Assembly (NCBI GenBank): GCA_043808565.1 | Contig: JAZDEQ010000013.1 | Span: 1-5,804, forward strand | DNA from: UBA12403 sp043808565 | GTDB lineage: Bacteria; Patescibacteriota; Patescibacteriia; UBA9934; GWF2-40-263 | Length of the DNA stretch: 5,804 bases | Direction: 5' to 3' | Shown here: positions 1 through 5,473 of the stretch, one piece after another | Numbering within the stretch: position 1 is the stretch's first letter | How the letters are laid out: each line of letters opens with the position of its first letter | Notes under the pieces: generated by a model | Databases searched by the model: none | What the model saw: only the letters and a program-made list of their open reading frames with translations | Told to the model about the DNA's origin: nothing | Translations under genes and position numbers: made by a program

Positions 1-2
1 AA

Positions 3-542
3 CTAACCAATTTTAATTTCCCCGTTAAAAATTTTTTTGGCCACTTCGCGGGTGGCGTCGACAATGGTTTTCCATTCGGTTTTATTCCATTCACCAAGAA
101 CCCATTTGTCTAAAGGAATTTCCGAATTTTCTGTTCGGCCAATACCAATTCTAATTCGCCGAATATTTTCTTGTTTAAAATTTTCAATAATTGATTTCAT
201 GCCGTTGTGGCCGCCAGCTGAACCAGTTTCTCGAACACGAATTGTGCCGAGCGGTAGATTAACATCGTCGAAAATTACAGTAATTTTTTTTGTCGGGACA
301 TGCCAATACTTAGCCGCTTTAACGGCCGCTTGGCCGGAGAGATTCATGAAAGTCGTGGGTTTTAAAAGTTCGGCTGAGCGGCCAGTAATTTGGGTTTCGA
401 TTGCTAGACCCAATAAATCTTTTTTAGTTTTGAATTTATTGCCGGTTAAGTTGGCTAATTCGTCGAGCACCAAAAAACCCACATTGTGACGCGTGCGTTC
501 GTATTTTTTTCCAGGATTGCCAAGGCCGATAATTAGACACAT
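3..542 (-). CDS. pth: Peptidyl-tRNA hydrolase (Pth), complete
   Basis: This enzyme hydrolyses the ester bond of peptidyl-tRNAs that drop off ribosomes, recycling tRNA in the cytoplasm. The 179-residue protein is close to the usual bacterial length (about 180-200) and is complete, ending in TAG. The N-terminus carries GLGNPGKKYERTRHN, followed by KPTTFMNLSG and GSAGGHNG. By alignment with the E. coli enzyme, the catalytic and substrate-binding residues are all present: Asn9, His19 (catalytic), Asn67, Asp92 and Asn113. The ATG at 542 sits only a few residues before the first beta strand, so a later start would cut the fold. There is no purine-rich ribosome-binding site; the bases just upstream are C-rich. 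It follows der on the same strand after a 312-base structured gap and may have its own promoter there. The identification is secure from motifs. Confidence 0.97.
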   Translation of the reverse strand: MCLIIGLGNPGKKYERTRHNVGFLVLDELANLTGNKFKTKKDLLGLAIETQITGRSAELLKPTTFMNLSGQAAVKAAKYWHVPTKKITVIFDDVNLPLGTIRVRETGSAGGHNGMKSIIENFKQENIRRIRIGIGRTENSEIPLDKWVLGEWNKTEWKTIVDATREVAKKIFNGEIKIG

Positions 543-683
543 ATTGGTTGGGGGCGGAAGGGGTTTAAGGGGTTGAAGGGAAGTTTTTTGGTTGGAGGTT
601 TTAGTTTGGGTTTTGGTGATTATCGAGGAGAAGTGATTTTTTAGGTGATTCTTTTTTTGATCGGAATAATTATCCCCTCACAG

Positions 684-714
684 ATTATAAGGAATCAGGA
701 TTCAGAAATAACAA
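684..714 (-). promoter_or_regulatory. Possible sigma70-type promoter for pth
   Basis: On the minus strand a perfect TATAAT lies at 684-689, with TTGTTA (4 of 6 to TTGACA) at 709-714 and a long 19-base spacer. Transcription would start near 677 and run through the left arm of the inverted repeat into pth, giving a leader of about 135 bases. The -10 is ideal but the spacing is not, and AT-rich DNA yields chance matches. Confidence 0.4.
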
Positions 715-798
715 CTACCAACTAATCACCTAAACAATCACCCCAACTTCCGATAGTCACCCTTATCCAATCCCAACTAAAAATCCCCTGCAACCCCC

Positions 799-834
799 GC
801 CACGTCCGCCGTAGCCCGGCGAAGGCGGATTAGT
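799..834. repeat. Short GC-rich palindromic element inserted in the inverted-repeat arm
   Basis: The core at 805-829 starts with TCCGCC and ends with GGCGGA and is palindromic apart from a few central positions. It interrupts the right arm of the surrounding inverted repeat: the left arm runs AAGGGGTTGAAGGG without a break, while the matching right-arm sequence is split, with CCCC on both sides of about 36 extra bases. A related palindrome lies at 5474-5505 in the opposite orientation; they share CCTTCGC and GCTACGGCGG. It has no T-run beside it, so it is a poor terminator candidate for der. Confidence 0.6.
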
Positions 835-854
835 CCCCTTAAACCCCTTTCGGC

Positions 855-2216
855 TTAATCCGCTGTTACTCTGGGCAATCTGGCTCGAACAATAACCGGT
901 GTGCCTTTGAAATCAAATTCTTCGTGCAGACGATTTTCAATAAAGCGGAGATAGCTTTGGCTGATGGCATCCTCACGTCGAGCTTTAATGGTGACAGCAA
1001 ACGAAGGCGGACAAGTGCCGGTTTGACGCAGACCCAAAGCTTTTGGCGGCTTGGCACATTTGCCGCGAATTGGATGACGACGATCCAAAGTCCGACGGAA
1101 AAATTTTTCCAGGTCAGCTTCAGGAATTTCTTGATGGCGAGCCGCTTGAACTTGATCAATTAAAGTAAAAATATTTTCAATCCGCTGACCAGTTTTGGCC
1201 GAAGTAAAAAGCGTTGGGGCATAAGAAATAAAAGGCATCATGCCGGCGACGTATTTTTGGTAGTCATTAATTGTGCTAGAAGTTTTGTCGGGGATCATGT
1301 CCCATTTGTTGGCAATAATAATCACCCCGGCCTTGGAAGTATCTAAAACGCCAGCAATATTTTTATCTTGAGCGCCAATAGTTTCTGGAGCTTCCAAAAC
1401 CAATAAAACCACATCAGCTCGTTCGACCACCTCTTTGGTGCGTTTAACTCCAGCGGCTTCTAAGCCGCCGGCTTGGCGAGTTTTATTACTTTTGCGTAAA
1501 CCAGCCGTATCAATTAAAAGATATTTTTTGCCATTTAATTCTATTAAAGTATCGATTGGCTCACGGGTGGTGTGAGCCATGGGACTGGTAATCAATCTTT
1601 CCTCACCCAAAATGGCATTAACAATCGATGACTTACCAACATTAGGTCGGCCGATAATTGCTACTCGAGTGATTTCTTCTTCTTTTTTGACCACGGCCGG
1701 ACATTTAATTTTTCGTAATTCTTTATAAATCAAATCTAACAGATCGCCGGTAGATGTACCGCGAAGCGCCGAGATGGGAAACGGTGAATTAAAACCCGAA
1801 AGCCGCCATTCAGGCGAATTAGCTGAGGCAAAAAGTTTTGGACTTTCAGCTTTGTTACCAACAATTAAAATGGGTTTATTAAGAGTGCGGAGAACTTTGG
1901 CTAAAGCCCGTTCTTGGGGCAGAGGACCAACTTTTAAATCAACAAGTAAAAGAATAAGATCAGCCTCTTCCATAGCTCTGGCGATTTGACGATGGGTGGC
2001 TTTTTCAATGTCTAAACCAGCCGCGCTATCAGTGCCGCCAGTATCAATGATTTTAAAAATTTTACCGCGCCACAGCACTTCGCCTTCGTTGCGGTCGCGA
2101 GTAGTACCAGGAACATCAGAAACCAAGGCCCGATGCTCTTCAACTAGTCGGTTAAAAAGAGTGGACTTGCCAACATTGGTCCGACCGACAATGGCGACTT
2201 TAGGAATTTTTGACAT
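855..2216 (-). CDS. der: Ribosome-assembly GTPase Der (EngA)
   Basis: Der is a tandem-GTPase needed for maturation of the 50S ribosomal subunit. The 453-residue protein has the usual three-part layout and length. GTPase domain 1 has the P-loop GRTNVGKST (11-19), switch I PGTTRD (36-41), DTGG (58-61) and NKAE (121-124). GTPase domain 2 has GRPNVGKSS (189-197), HTTRE (215-219), DTAG (236-239) and NKWD (303-306). A KH-like domain follows from about 350, with PPSFAV and FKGTPVIV near the end. Two family positions are unusual: the first G4 motif ends in Glu instead of Asp, and the usual GTTRD of domain 2 is replaced by HTTRE. The ATG starts 5 bases after the LCP stop codon with no visible Shine-Dalgarno sequence, so translation is probably coupled to the upstream gene. 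Stop is TAA. Confidence 0.97.
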   Translation of the reverse strand: MSKIPKVAIVGRTNVGKSTLFNRLVEEHRALVSDVPGTTRDRNEGEVLWRGKIFKIIDTGGTDSAAGLDIEKATHRQIARAMEEADLILLLVDLKVGPLPQERALAKVLRTLNKPILIVGNKAESPKLFASANSPEWRLSGFNSPFPISALRGTSTGDLLDLIYKELRKIKCPAVVKKEEEITRVAIIGRPNVGKSSIVNAILGEERLITSPMAHTTREPIDTLIELNGKKYLLIDTAGLRKSNKTRQAGGLEAAGVKRTKEVVERADVVLLVLEAPETIGAQDKNIAGVLDTSKAGVIIIANKWDMIPDKTSSTINDYQKYVAGMMPFISYAPTLFTSAKTGQRIENIFTLIDQVQAARHQEIPEADLEKFFRRTLDRRHPIRGKCAKPPKALGLRQTGTCPPSFAVTIKARREDAISQSYLRFIENRLHEEFDFKGTPVIVRARLPRVTAD

Positions 2217-2221
2217 AAAGG

Positions 2222-3763
2222 TTATCTACGAACTAAGTTGGCGCTGTTTTCACCAAGAATGATTAAAAAATCGATATTGCTTGAACTGGTTGTTTGGGTG
2301 TTTTCATCGGTAACCGTAATTTGTTGCGGCACGATTTCACCGGAATAAATCCAACCAGTGGTAGACATGGCTACTTCGGCTTCAAGGGCTTGTTGCAAGT
2401 CCTTAAGCTCATCAGCTTTTTGACCATTGGTTAAATCGTAAATAATCGTTTTGGTAAAACCGCGTTCTTTGGCATTGCCGATTTTGGTAATTTCAAAACC
2501 TTGAGAAGAAAGGAGTTGCGAAGTTTCAAAAGCTAAACCAGAAATTGTCGTGCCGTTTTGAATTTCTACTTTTACAAATTTTGGTTGAGCTTCTGGAGTT
2601 TTGGCTATAGTGCTCAAAGCATTTGGTGTAAAAATATTTTCGGCCAAACTTTGTAAAGGCAGCCAATCATCGTTTTTTGGCAAAATCACATAAGCGCCAT
2701 TCATACTAGTGTCGTAAAGTGGGCCGCCGGGGGAAGTGTCGAGAACTTGATTAACAATTTTACTGGTATCAATATTGCCGTATTCGCGACCGAGTTTAAT
2801 GATTTCGCCCAAAGAAAGATTAGTCTTAATGTGTTTATCAAGCATGGAAATAATGGCGCTGACTTTTGATGGACGACTTAAAGTATCTAAACTAAGAATT
2901 TTGTCTTTTAAGGCAATGATTAAACTTTGTTGGCGGCGACTGCGGGCAAAGTCCGAAGCCTCGCCATTGGTGCCATGACGTGAACGAACATATTTTAAAG
3001 CCAAAGCACCATCCATTTGCGCCCAACCTTCTTGAAAAGTTAAAACTTCAAAGCGACAGCCATAAACCGGATTTTCAGTGATTAAACCATTTTCATCGGT
3101 TTGTGACACAGTGCCGCAGTTAGCATCTTCCATGCCGTCGACAGGATATTGCGAATCAGAAAAAGATTTTTCTACGTAAATATTTATGCCACCCAAAGCA
3201 TCAATCAAATCAGCAAAACCATCAAAATCAACGCGGATGTAATATTGAATAGTTTGATTAAAAAGCGGCTGAACAACATTGGCTAGGGCCAACGGACCAC
3301 TGCCAGTTTCTTTAGCTTCAGCCAAGGCATTAACCGCATTAATTTTTCGCCAACCCTCATCTGGTACTGGAACGGTTAAGTCTCGAGGAATTGACACCAT
3401 GCCCATGGCTTTATCAGACGGCCGAAGACTGGCAAAAATTATTGTGTCAGTTAGTTGGGCGCCATCGTGGCCTTCGCCACCCACGCCAAGCAAAAGAAAA
3501 TTAACCCGATCTTCTTTTTCACCTTTTAATTCTTTGTCCCCGGAAGAAATGAGATCGCGCAAAGTGGCAAAAAGTGAAAAATGCGACACATCGGCCGAAG
3601 AAAGATCGCCACCACTTGGTACTTTATAAGACAAACAAGCGCCAACCAGGGCTGTAACAACTAAAGCACTGGCGAAAAATTTACCAAAAAAAACAAAAGA
3701 CCGACGTTGGCCGAAGTTTAAGCGATATTTTTCTTTTAAGAAATCAATTTTATGTTGTTCCAT
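2222..3763 (-). CDS. LytR-CpsA-Psr (LCP) family protein with LytR_C domain
   Basis: LCP proteins transfer lipid-linked glycopolymers onto peptidoglycan or other envelope acceptors outside the membrane. From the ATG at 3763 the protein has 513 residues: a basic cytoplasmic tail, one membrane helix (about 22-46), a linker, the LCP domain (about 88-290) and a LytR_C-type domain (about 395-513, starting near VEIQNGTTISG). Hallmarks of the LCP active site are visible: TDT (105-107), IPRD (125-128), the DFDGFADLIDALGGI segment (179-193), YVRSR (258-262), and Asp271, Arg274 and RRQQ (276-279). A stretch between Cys216 and Cys236 could carry a disulfide. An in-frame TTG lies 30 bases upstream at 3793, but it is upstream of the -10 box, so the ATG is preferred; AGG lies 9 bases before it. 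It is the promoter-proximal gene of an LCP-der unit. The actual glycopolymer is unknown. Confidence 0.93.
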   Translation of the reverse strand: MEQHKIDFLKEKYRLNFGQRRSFVFFGKFFASALVVTALVGACLSYKVPSGGDLSSADVSHFSLFATLRDLISSGDKELKGEKEDRVNFLLLGVGGEGHDGAQLTDTIIFASLRPSDKAMGMVSIPRDLTVPVPDEGWRKINAVNALAEAKETGSGPLALANVVQPLFNQTIQYYIRVDFDGFADLIDALGGINIYVEKSFSDSQYPVDGMEDANCGTVSQTDENGLITENPVYGCRFEVLTFQEGWAQMDGALALKYVRSRHGTNGEASDFARSRRQQSLIIALKDKILSLDTLSRPSKVSAIISMLDKHIKTNLSLGEIIKLGREYGNIDTSKIVNQVLDTSPGGPLYDTSMNGAYVILPKNDDWLPLQSLAENIFTPNALSTIAKTPEAQPKFVKVEIQNGTTISGLAFETSQLLSSQGFEITKIGNAKERGFTKTIIYDLTNGQKADELKDLQQALEAEVAMSTTGWIYSGEIVPQQITVTDENTQTTSSSNIDFLIILGENSANLVRR

Positions 3764-3804
3764 AAACCGGCGCCTGCCGTTAGTATAGAGCAAAAAGCCG
3801 GTTT
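3764..3804. promoter_or_regulatory. Inverted repeat bracketing the LCP promoter -10 box (operator-like)
   Basis: AAACCGGC at 3764-3771 is the exact complement of GCCGGTTT at 3797-3804. The symmetry centre is 3784, inside the -10 box, and the left arm abuts the LCP start codon. A DNA-binding regulator or an mRNA structure could use it, but no regulator gene is in the window. Confidence 0.4.
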
Positions 3805-3810
3805 GGGCAA
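3782..3810 (-). promoter_or_regulatory. Sigma70-type promoter of the LCP-der unit
   Basis: Minus strand TTGCCC (3805-3810, 4 of 6 to consensus), a 17-base spacer and TATACT (3782-3787, 5 of 6) predict a start near 3775. That leaves a leader of only about 12 bases before the ATG at 3763 and argues against the TTG at 3793 as the start codon. Confidence 0.65.
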
Positions 3811-3871
3811 GCGGGGTGATTGGCTGTTCGTCCGCCTTAATCGATTTTAGATTAGAAAAATTTTATAAAAT

Positions 3872-3909
3872 AAAACCGTCCCGCCTTTTGCGAAAAGTGG
3901 GACAGTTTT
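3872..3909 (-). terminator. Rho-independent terminator after the coiled-coil gene
   Basis: A three-part stem is formed by AAAAC/GTTTT (3872-3876/3905-3909), GTCCC/GGGAC (3878-3882/3899-3903) and CTTTT/AAAAG (3885-3889/3893-3897), with loop GCG. On the minus strand the stem runs into TTTTATTTTAT, as expected for an intrinsic terminator. It separates the coiled-coil gene from the LCP promoter. Confidence 0.8.
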
Positions 3910-3918
3910 AAAAACAAA

Positions 3919-4386
3919 TTATAAATTTTTTGGAAATGGTTCCATAGCCAAAATTTCATGAATTTCTTTGACTGGCAGAATTTTGTGATCAGCTAGTTTG
4001 TTGGCCAATGTGCCAAGCTTATTGTCTTCTTTTCGAACAGTTTCCATAATGTCACCACGCAGAGCGGAAATTTTTTCATCAAGATAACTTTTGGTGACCA
4101 ATCTGGTTTCCATTTCAGACATTCTTTTTTCAACATCGGAGAATGACTTGTTGATAACTTCAAGAAAATCTTGGAAGGTTTTATTAATATTAACAATTTC
4201 ATTATTAATATTAGTAACCCTATTGTTAATATTATTATTAATTTCAACAACCTCATTGTGAATATTAATAACCTTATTATTAATTCCAGCAACTTCATTG
4301 TGAATATTGATAATCTCACTGGTGGTTTTATTAGCGACTTTATTAACAATTTCAAAAATATCTTGTTTAGTCAGCTGTTGACCCAT
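3919..4386 (-). CDS. Small Asn-rich coiled-coil protein, function unknown
   Basis: This 155-residue protein has no signal peptide or membrane segment and no enzyme motif. Residues 25-96 form a long predicted coiled coil: hydrophobic residues fall at 28, 32, 35, 39, 42, 46, 49, 53, 57, 60, 64, 67, 71, 74, 78, 82, 85, 89, 92 and 96. This is the 3-4 heptad rhythm with two 4-4 stutters, around 53 and 78. Residues 27-68 are very rich in Asn and built on INN and IHNEV motifs. The C-terminal third (LVTKSYLDEKISALRGDI, then KILPVKEI and MEPFP) resembles, from memory, short uncharacterised proteins common in Parcubacteria. The best promoter guess is a TATTAT at 4421-4426 with no good -35; the ribosome-binding site is a weak AGG 8 bases before the ATG. 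A terminator follows. It may oligomerise or act as a scaffold, but this is inference. Confidence 0.8.
   Translation of the reverse strand: MGQQLTKQDIFEIVNKVANKTTSEIINIHNEVAGINNKVINIHNEVVEINNNINNRVTNINNEIVNINKTFQDFLEVINKSFSDVEKRMSEMETRLVTKSYLDEKISALRGDIMETVRKEDNKLGTLANKLADHKILPVKEIHEILAMEPFPKNL
4184..4314. repeat. AT-rich in-gene repeat coding the INN/IHNEV heptads
   Basis: The coiled-coil gene contains repeated AATATT and ATTATTAAT words. The clearest copy pair is TCATTGTGAATATT at 4253-4266 and 4295-4308, 42 bases apart, which equals 14 residues or two heptads. This suggests the stalk grew by in-frame duplication or slippage. Confidence 0.6.
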
Positions 4387-4460
4387 ATAAAAAACCTAAA
4401 AGGTGAATTAAATGTGGGGGATAATAAAAAACTATCACAAAAAAAGAAAAAAATCAAGGG

Positions 4461-4498
4461 GCGGTTGTGACTAAAATTTCCAAAAAAACAACAACCGC
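4461..4498. repeat. Alternative hairpin sharing an arm with the terminator
   Basis: GCGGTTGT at 4461-4468 is a second partner for ACAACCGC at 4491-4498, which is also part of the 4486-4518 terminator stem. On the minus strand the alternative hairpin is followed by a T-rich run, so this could be a back-up terminator or a switch ahead of the coiled-coil gene. Confidence 0.4.
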
Positions 4499-4518
4499 CT
4501 GGAAAGCGGTTGTTGTTT
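4486..4518 (-). terminator. Rho-independent terminator after the 173-residue gene
   Basis: AAACAACAACCGC (4486-4498) and GCGGTTGTTGTTT (4506-4518) form a perfect 13-base-pair stem with a 7-base loop. On the minus strand the stem ends in a run of seven T residues (4488-4482). It lies about 95 bases past the stop codon of the upstream gene. Confidence 0.85.
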
Positions 4519-4611
4519 ATCCTAGAAACACAATTTAAAATTCCGTACCTAGGACTCGCGGCTCGACACATGTGTTGGCCGAGCGGCGGAGAAAGTTGGA
4601 GGTTCGGGTTT

Positions 4612-5133
4612 CTACCTCGTGAGAAACCACTTGTTTTTATAGAGGTAGAACAACCAGGTTTTCCAGTCAGGCTGGCAGTCCAGGCCACGGGCCCAGTCGA
4701 TGAGGACTTGACGGTCATGGTCACACCTGGCCCAGGCCAGTTGGCCGTCGATGGGGGTTGGCCTACACCGATTGCCATGAAAGTCGGTCGACGATCCGTC
4801 GTCCCAACCAATGAGTATTTTGTCTTTCTCTCCAGTGTCATTATCGAAGCACACCCACGTCCCGGCCGAGACGACCGAGTAACCGAGTAGCCGATCGAGT
4901 TTGAGGAAGCTGACGAACCAGGCTTCGTGCCACTTGACGTGGGGCATCAAGACGAACTTTTTCTTCTCCAAAAGAACGACGGCGAACCAAAGCGGTTTTT
5001 TTTGGTCTTCGTCATCTTCGCTCCACTTGATGTCGATTCGGACATAAAGAACGTTGACAAGAACATAGATGGCGACGAGGAGGATGATTAGGACGAAGGT
5101 TCCAATCAAGGCGACGAGGGAAGCGGCAAACAT
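4612..5133 (-). CDS. Unrecognised single-pass membrane protein, 173 residues
   Basis: I do not recognise this protein. Residues about 5-31 are an uninterrupted hydrophobic helix, either a membrane anchor or an uncleaved signal. An acidic stretch (WSEDDEDQKK) follows, then a Trp-, Asp- and Lys-rich soluble region with four cysteines in the second half (in VCFDND, NRCRP, RCDHD and LDCQ). No catalytic motif is apparent. Expression signals are better than for any other gene here: a TTGACA promoter, an AAGGAG site with 7 bases (AATTGTC) between AGGAG and the ATG, and a strong terminator after the TAG stop. Codon use differs from the neighbours, with many C-ending codons (GAC, GTC, CTC, ATC, GCC) where der and LCP favour A or T. 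It stands alone as a transcription unit, so the neighbours say little about its role. Recent acquisition or high expression could explain the bias. Confidence 0.75.
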   Translation of the reverse strand: MFAASLVALIGTFVLIILLVAIYVLVNVLYVRIDIKWSEDDEDQKKPLWFAVVLLEKKKFVLMPHVKWHEAWFVSFLKLDRLLGYSVVSAGTWVCFDNDTGEKDKILIGWDDGSSTDFHGNRCRPTPIDGQLAWARCDHDRQVLIDWARGLDCQPDWKTWLFYLYKNKWFLTR

Positions 5134-5169
5134 GACAATTCTCCTTCTTCTTTTGGTTGTTCGATTTTG

Positions 5170-5189
5170 CCCGCTGTTTTCCAGACGGG
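5170..5189 (-). promoter_or_regulatory. Small leader hairpin ahead of the 173-residue gene
   Basis: CCCGCTG (5170-5176) pairs with CAGACGGG (5182-5189) with one bulged A and a 5-base loop. It would lie at the very 5' end of the predicted transcript, where such a stem can stabilise mRNA. There is no T-run, so it is not a terminator. Confidence 0.4.
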
Positions 5190-5196
5190 ACGATAA

Positions 5197-5226
5197 AAAA
5201 TATCATTATTAAGCCCATCTTGTCAA
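5197..5226 (-). promoter_or_regulatory. Sigma70-type promoter of the 173-residue gene
   Basis: Minus strand carries a perfect TTGACA (5221-5226) and, 18 bases on, TATTTT (5197-5202, 4 of 6 to TATAAT). The predicted start near 5190 gives a leader of about 57 bases that ends in the AAGGAG ribosome-binding site. Confidence 0.65.
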
Positions 5227-5273
5227 CCACGGCTTCATTCGGTAACATATTGGCGGCAGAGAGGTTGTATAAA

Positions 5274-5388
5274 CGTAGAAATCGTAGAATCGCTTTGCTC
5301 GTAGAAAACGTAGAACGTAGAACTCGTAGAAAACGTAGAACGTAGAAATCGTAGAAAACGTAGAACGTAGAAATCGTAGATTGTAGAT
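5274..5388. repeat. Tandem CGTAGAA-word repeat array
   Basis: Words starting CGTAGA follow one another with 7-, 8- or 9-base lengths. The ordered core is three copies of a 25-base unit (5300-5324, 5325-5349, 5350-5374), each built as 9+7+9 bases: CGTAGAAAA, CGTAGAA, CGTAGAAAT (ACT in the first). The copies are nearly identical, which implies recent duplication. Edge copies are degenerate and one position (5291-5299) is replaced by CGCTTTGCT. Reading frames here are artefacts of the repeat. It could be iteron-like protein-binding DNA or a simple expansion. Confidence 0.85.
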
Positions 5389-5450
5389 ATAAAATTGGAT
5401 TTAATATTGATCCGATAATCTACGCTTTCTACATTTTCTACGATTTCTAC
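5342..5450. repeat. Inverted repeat: repeat array against its inverted cluster
   Basis: The stretch 5417-5450 (TTTCTAC words) is the reverse complement of the array: 5427-5450 matches 5342-5365 at 23 of 24 positions, and the inner part AATCTACG (5417-5424) matches CGTAGATT at 5375-5382. Either DNA strand or its RNA could form a long hairpin with a loop of about 33 AT-rich bases. Confidence 0.7.
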
Positions 5451-5473
5451 AAAATAAATATGGACGTTTAGAT

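Larger units (their letters stand above)
555..852. repeat. Long imperfect inverted repeat filling the der-pth gap
   Basis: The gap between der and pth has no gene. Its two ends are colinear inverted copies. AAGGGGTTTAAGGGG at 558-572 is perfectly complementary to 835-849, and the match extends to 17 of 18 over 555-572/835-852. Further in, 615-625 matches the complement of 751-761 at 10 of 11 positions. Closest to the centre, 632-650 matches the complement of 724-742 at 17 of 19. Blocks between these align only loosely with gaps. The central loop is about 651-723. This could be a foldback or MITE-like element, or a long RNA hairpin in the der-pth transcript. I see no transposase and no clear target-site duplication at the outer ends. 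Confidence 0.7.

Noticed and set aside
805..829. Palindrome as the rho-independent terminator of der
   Set aside because: No T-run follows it on the minus strand; the next bases are GC-rich.
3764..3793. TTG at 3793 as the LCP start codon (523-residue version)
   Set aside because: It lies upstream of the predicted -10 box, so the codon would not be in the transcript, and the ten added residues are not needed by the fold.
4171..4470. Plus-strand reading frame of 99 residues also rich in INN motifs
   Set aside because: It is the antisense of the coiled-coil gene. The AAT/ATT-rich repeat is nearly self-complementary, so both strands encode Ile and Asn. It has no expression signals of its own.
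4566..4575. Perfect palindrome ACACATGTGT
   Set aside because: Ten bases in isolation, downstream of a stop codon and not near a promoter; a chance occurrence is plausible.
4560..4615. tRNA-like words (GGCCGAGCGGC resembling a D arm, GGTTCGGGTT resembling a T arm)
   Set aside because: Only about twenty bases separate them, there is no anticodon arm and no acceptor stem closes the structure. Probably coincidence in the 3' flank of the orphan gene.
4510..4890. Plus-strand 126-residue frame and minus-strand 156-residue frame around 4371-4890
   Set aside because: Both overlap the better-supported 173-residue gene and run across its terminator hairpin, and neither has a start signal.
5274..5388. 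Possible CRISPR array
   Set aside because: The repeats are contiguous 7-9-base words with no unique spacers, and no cas gene is present.
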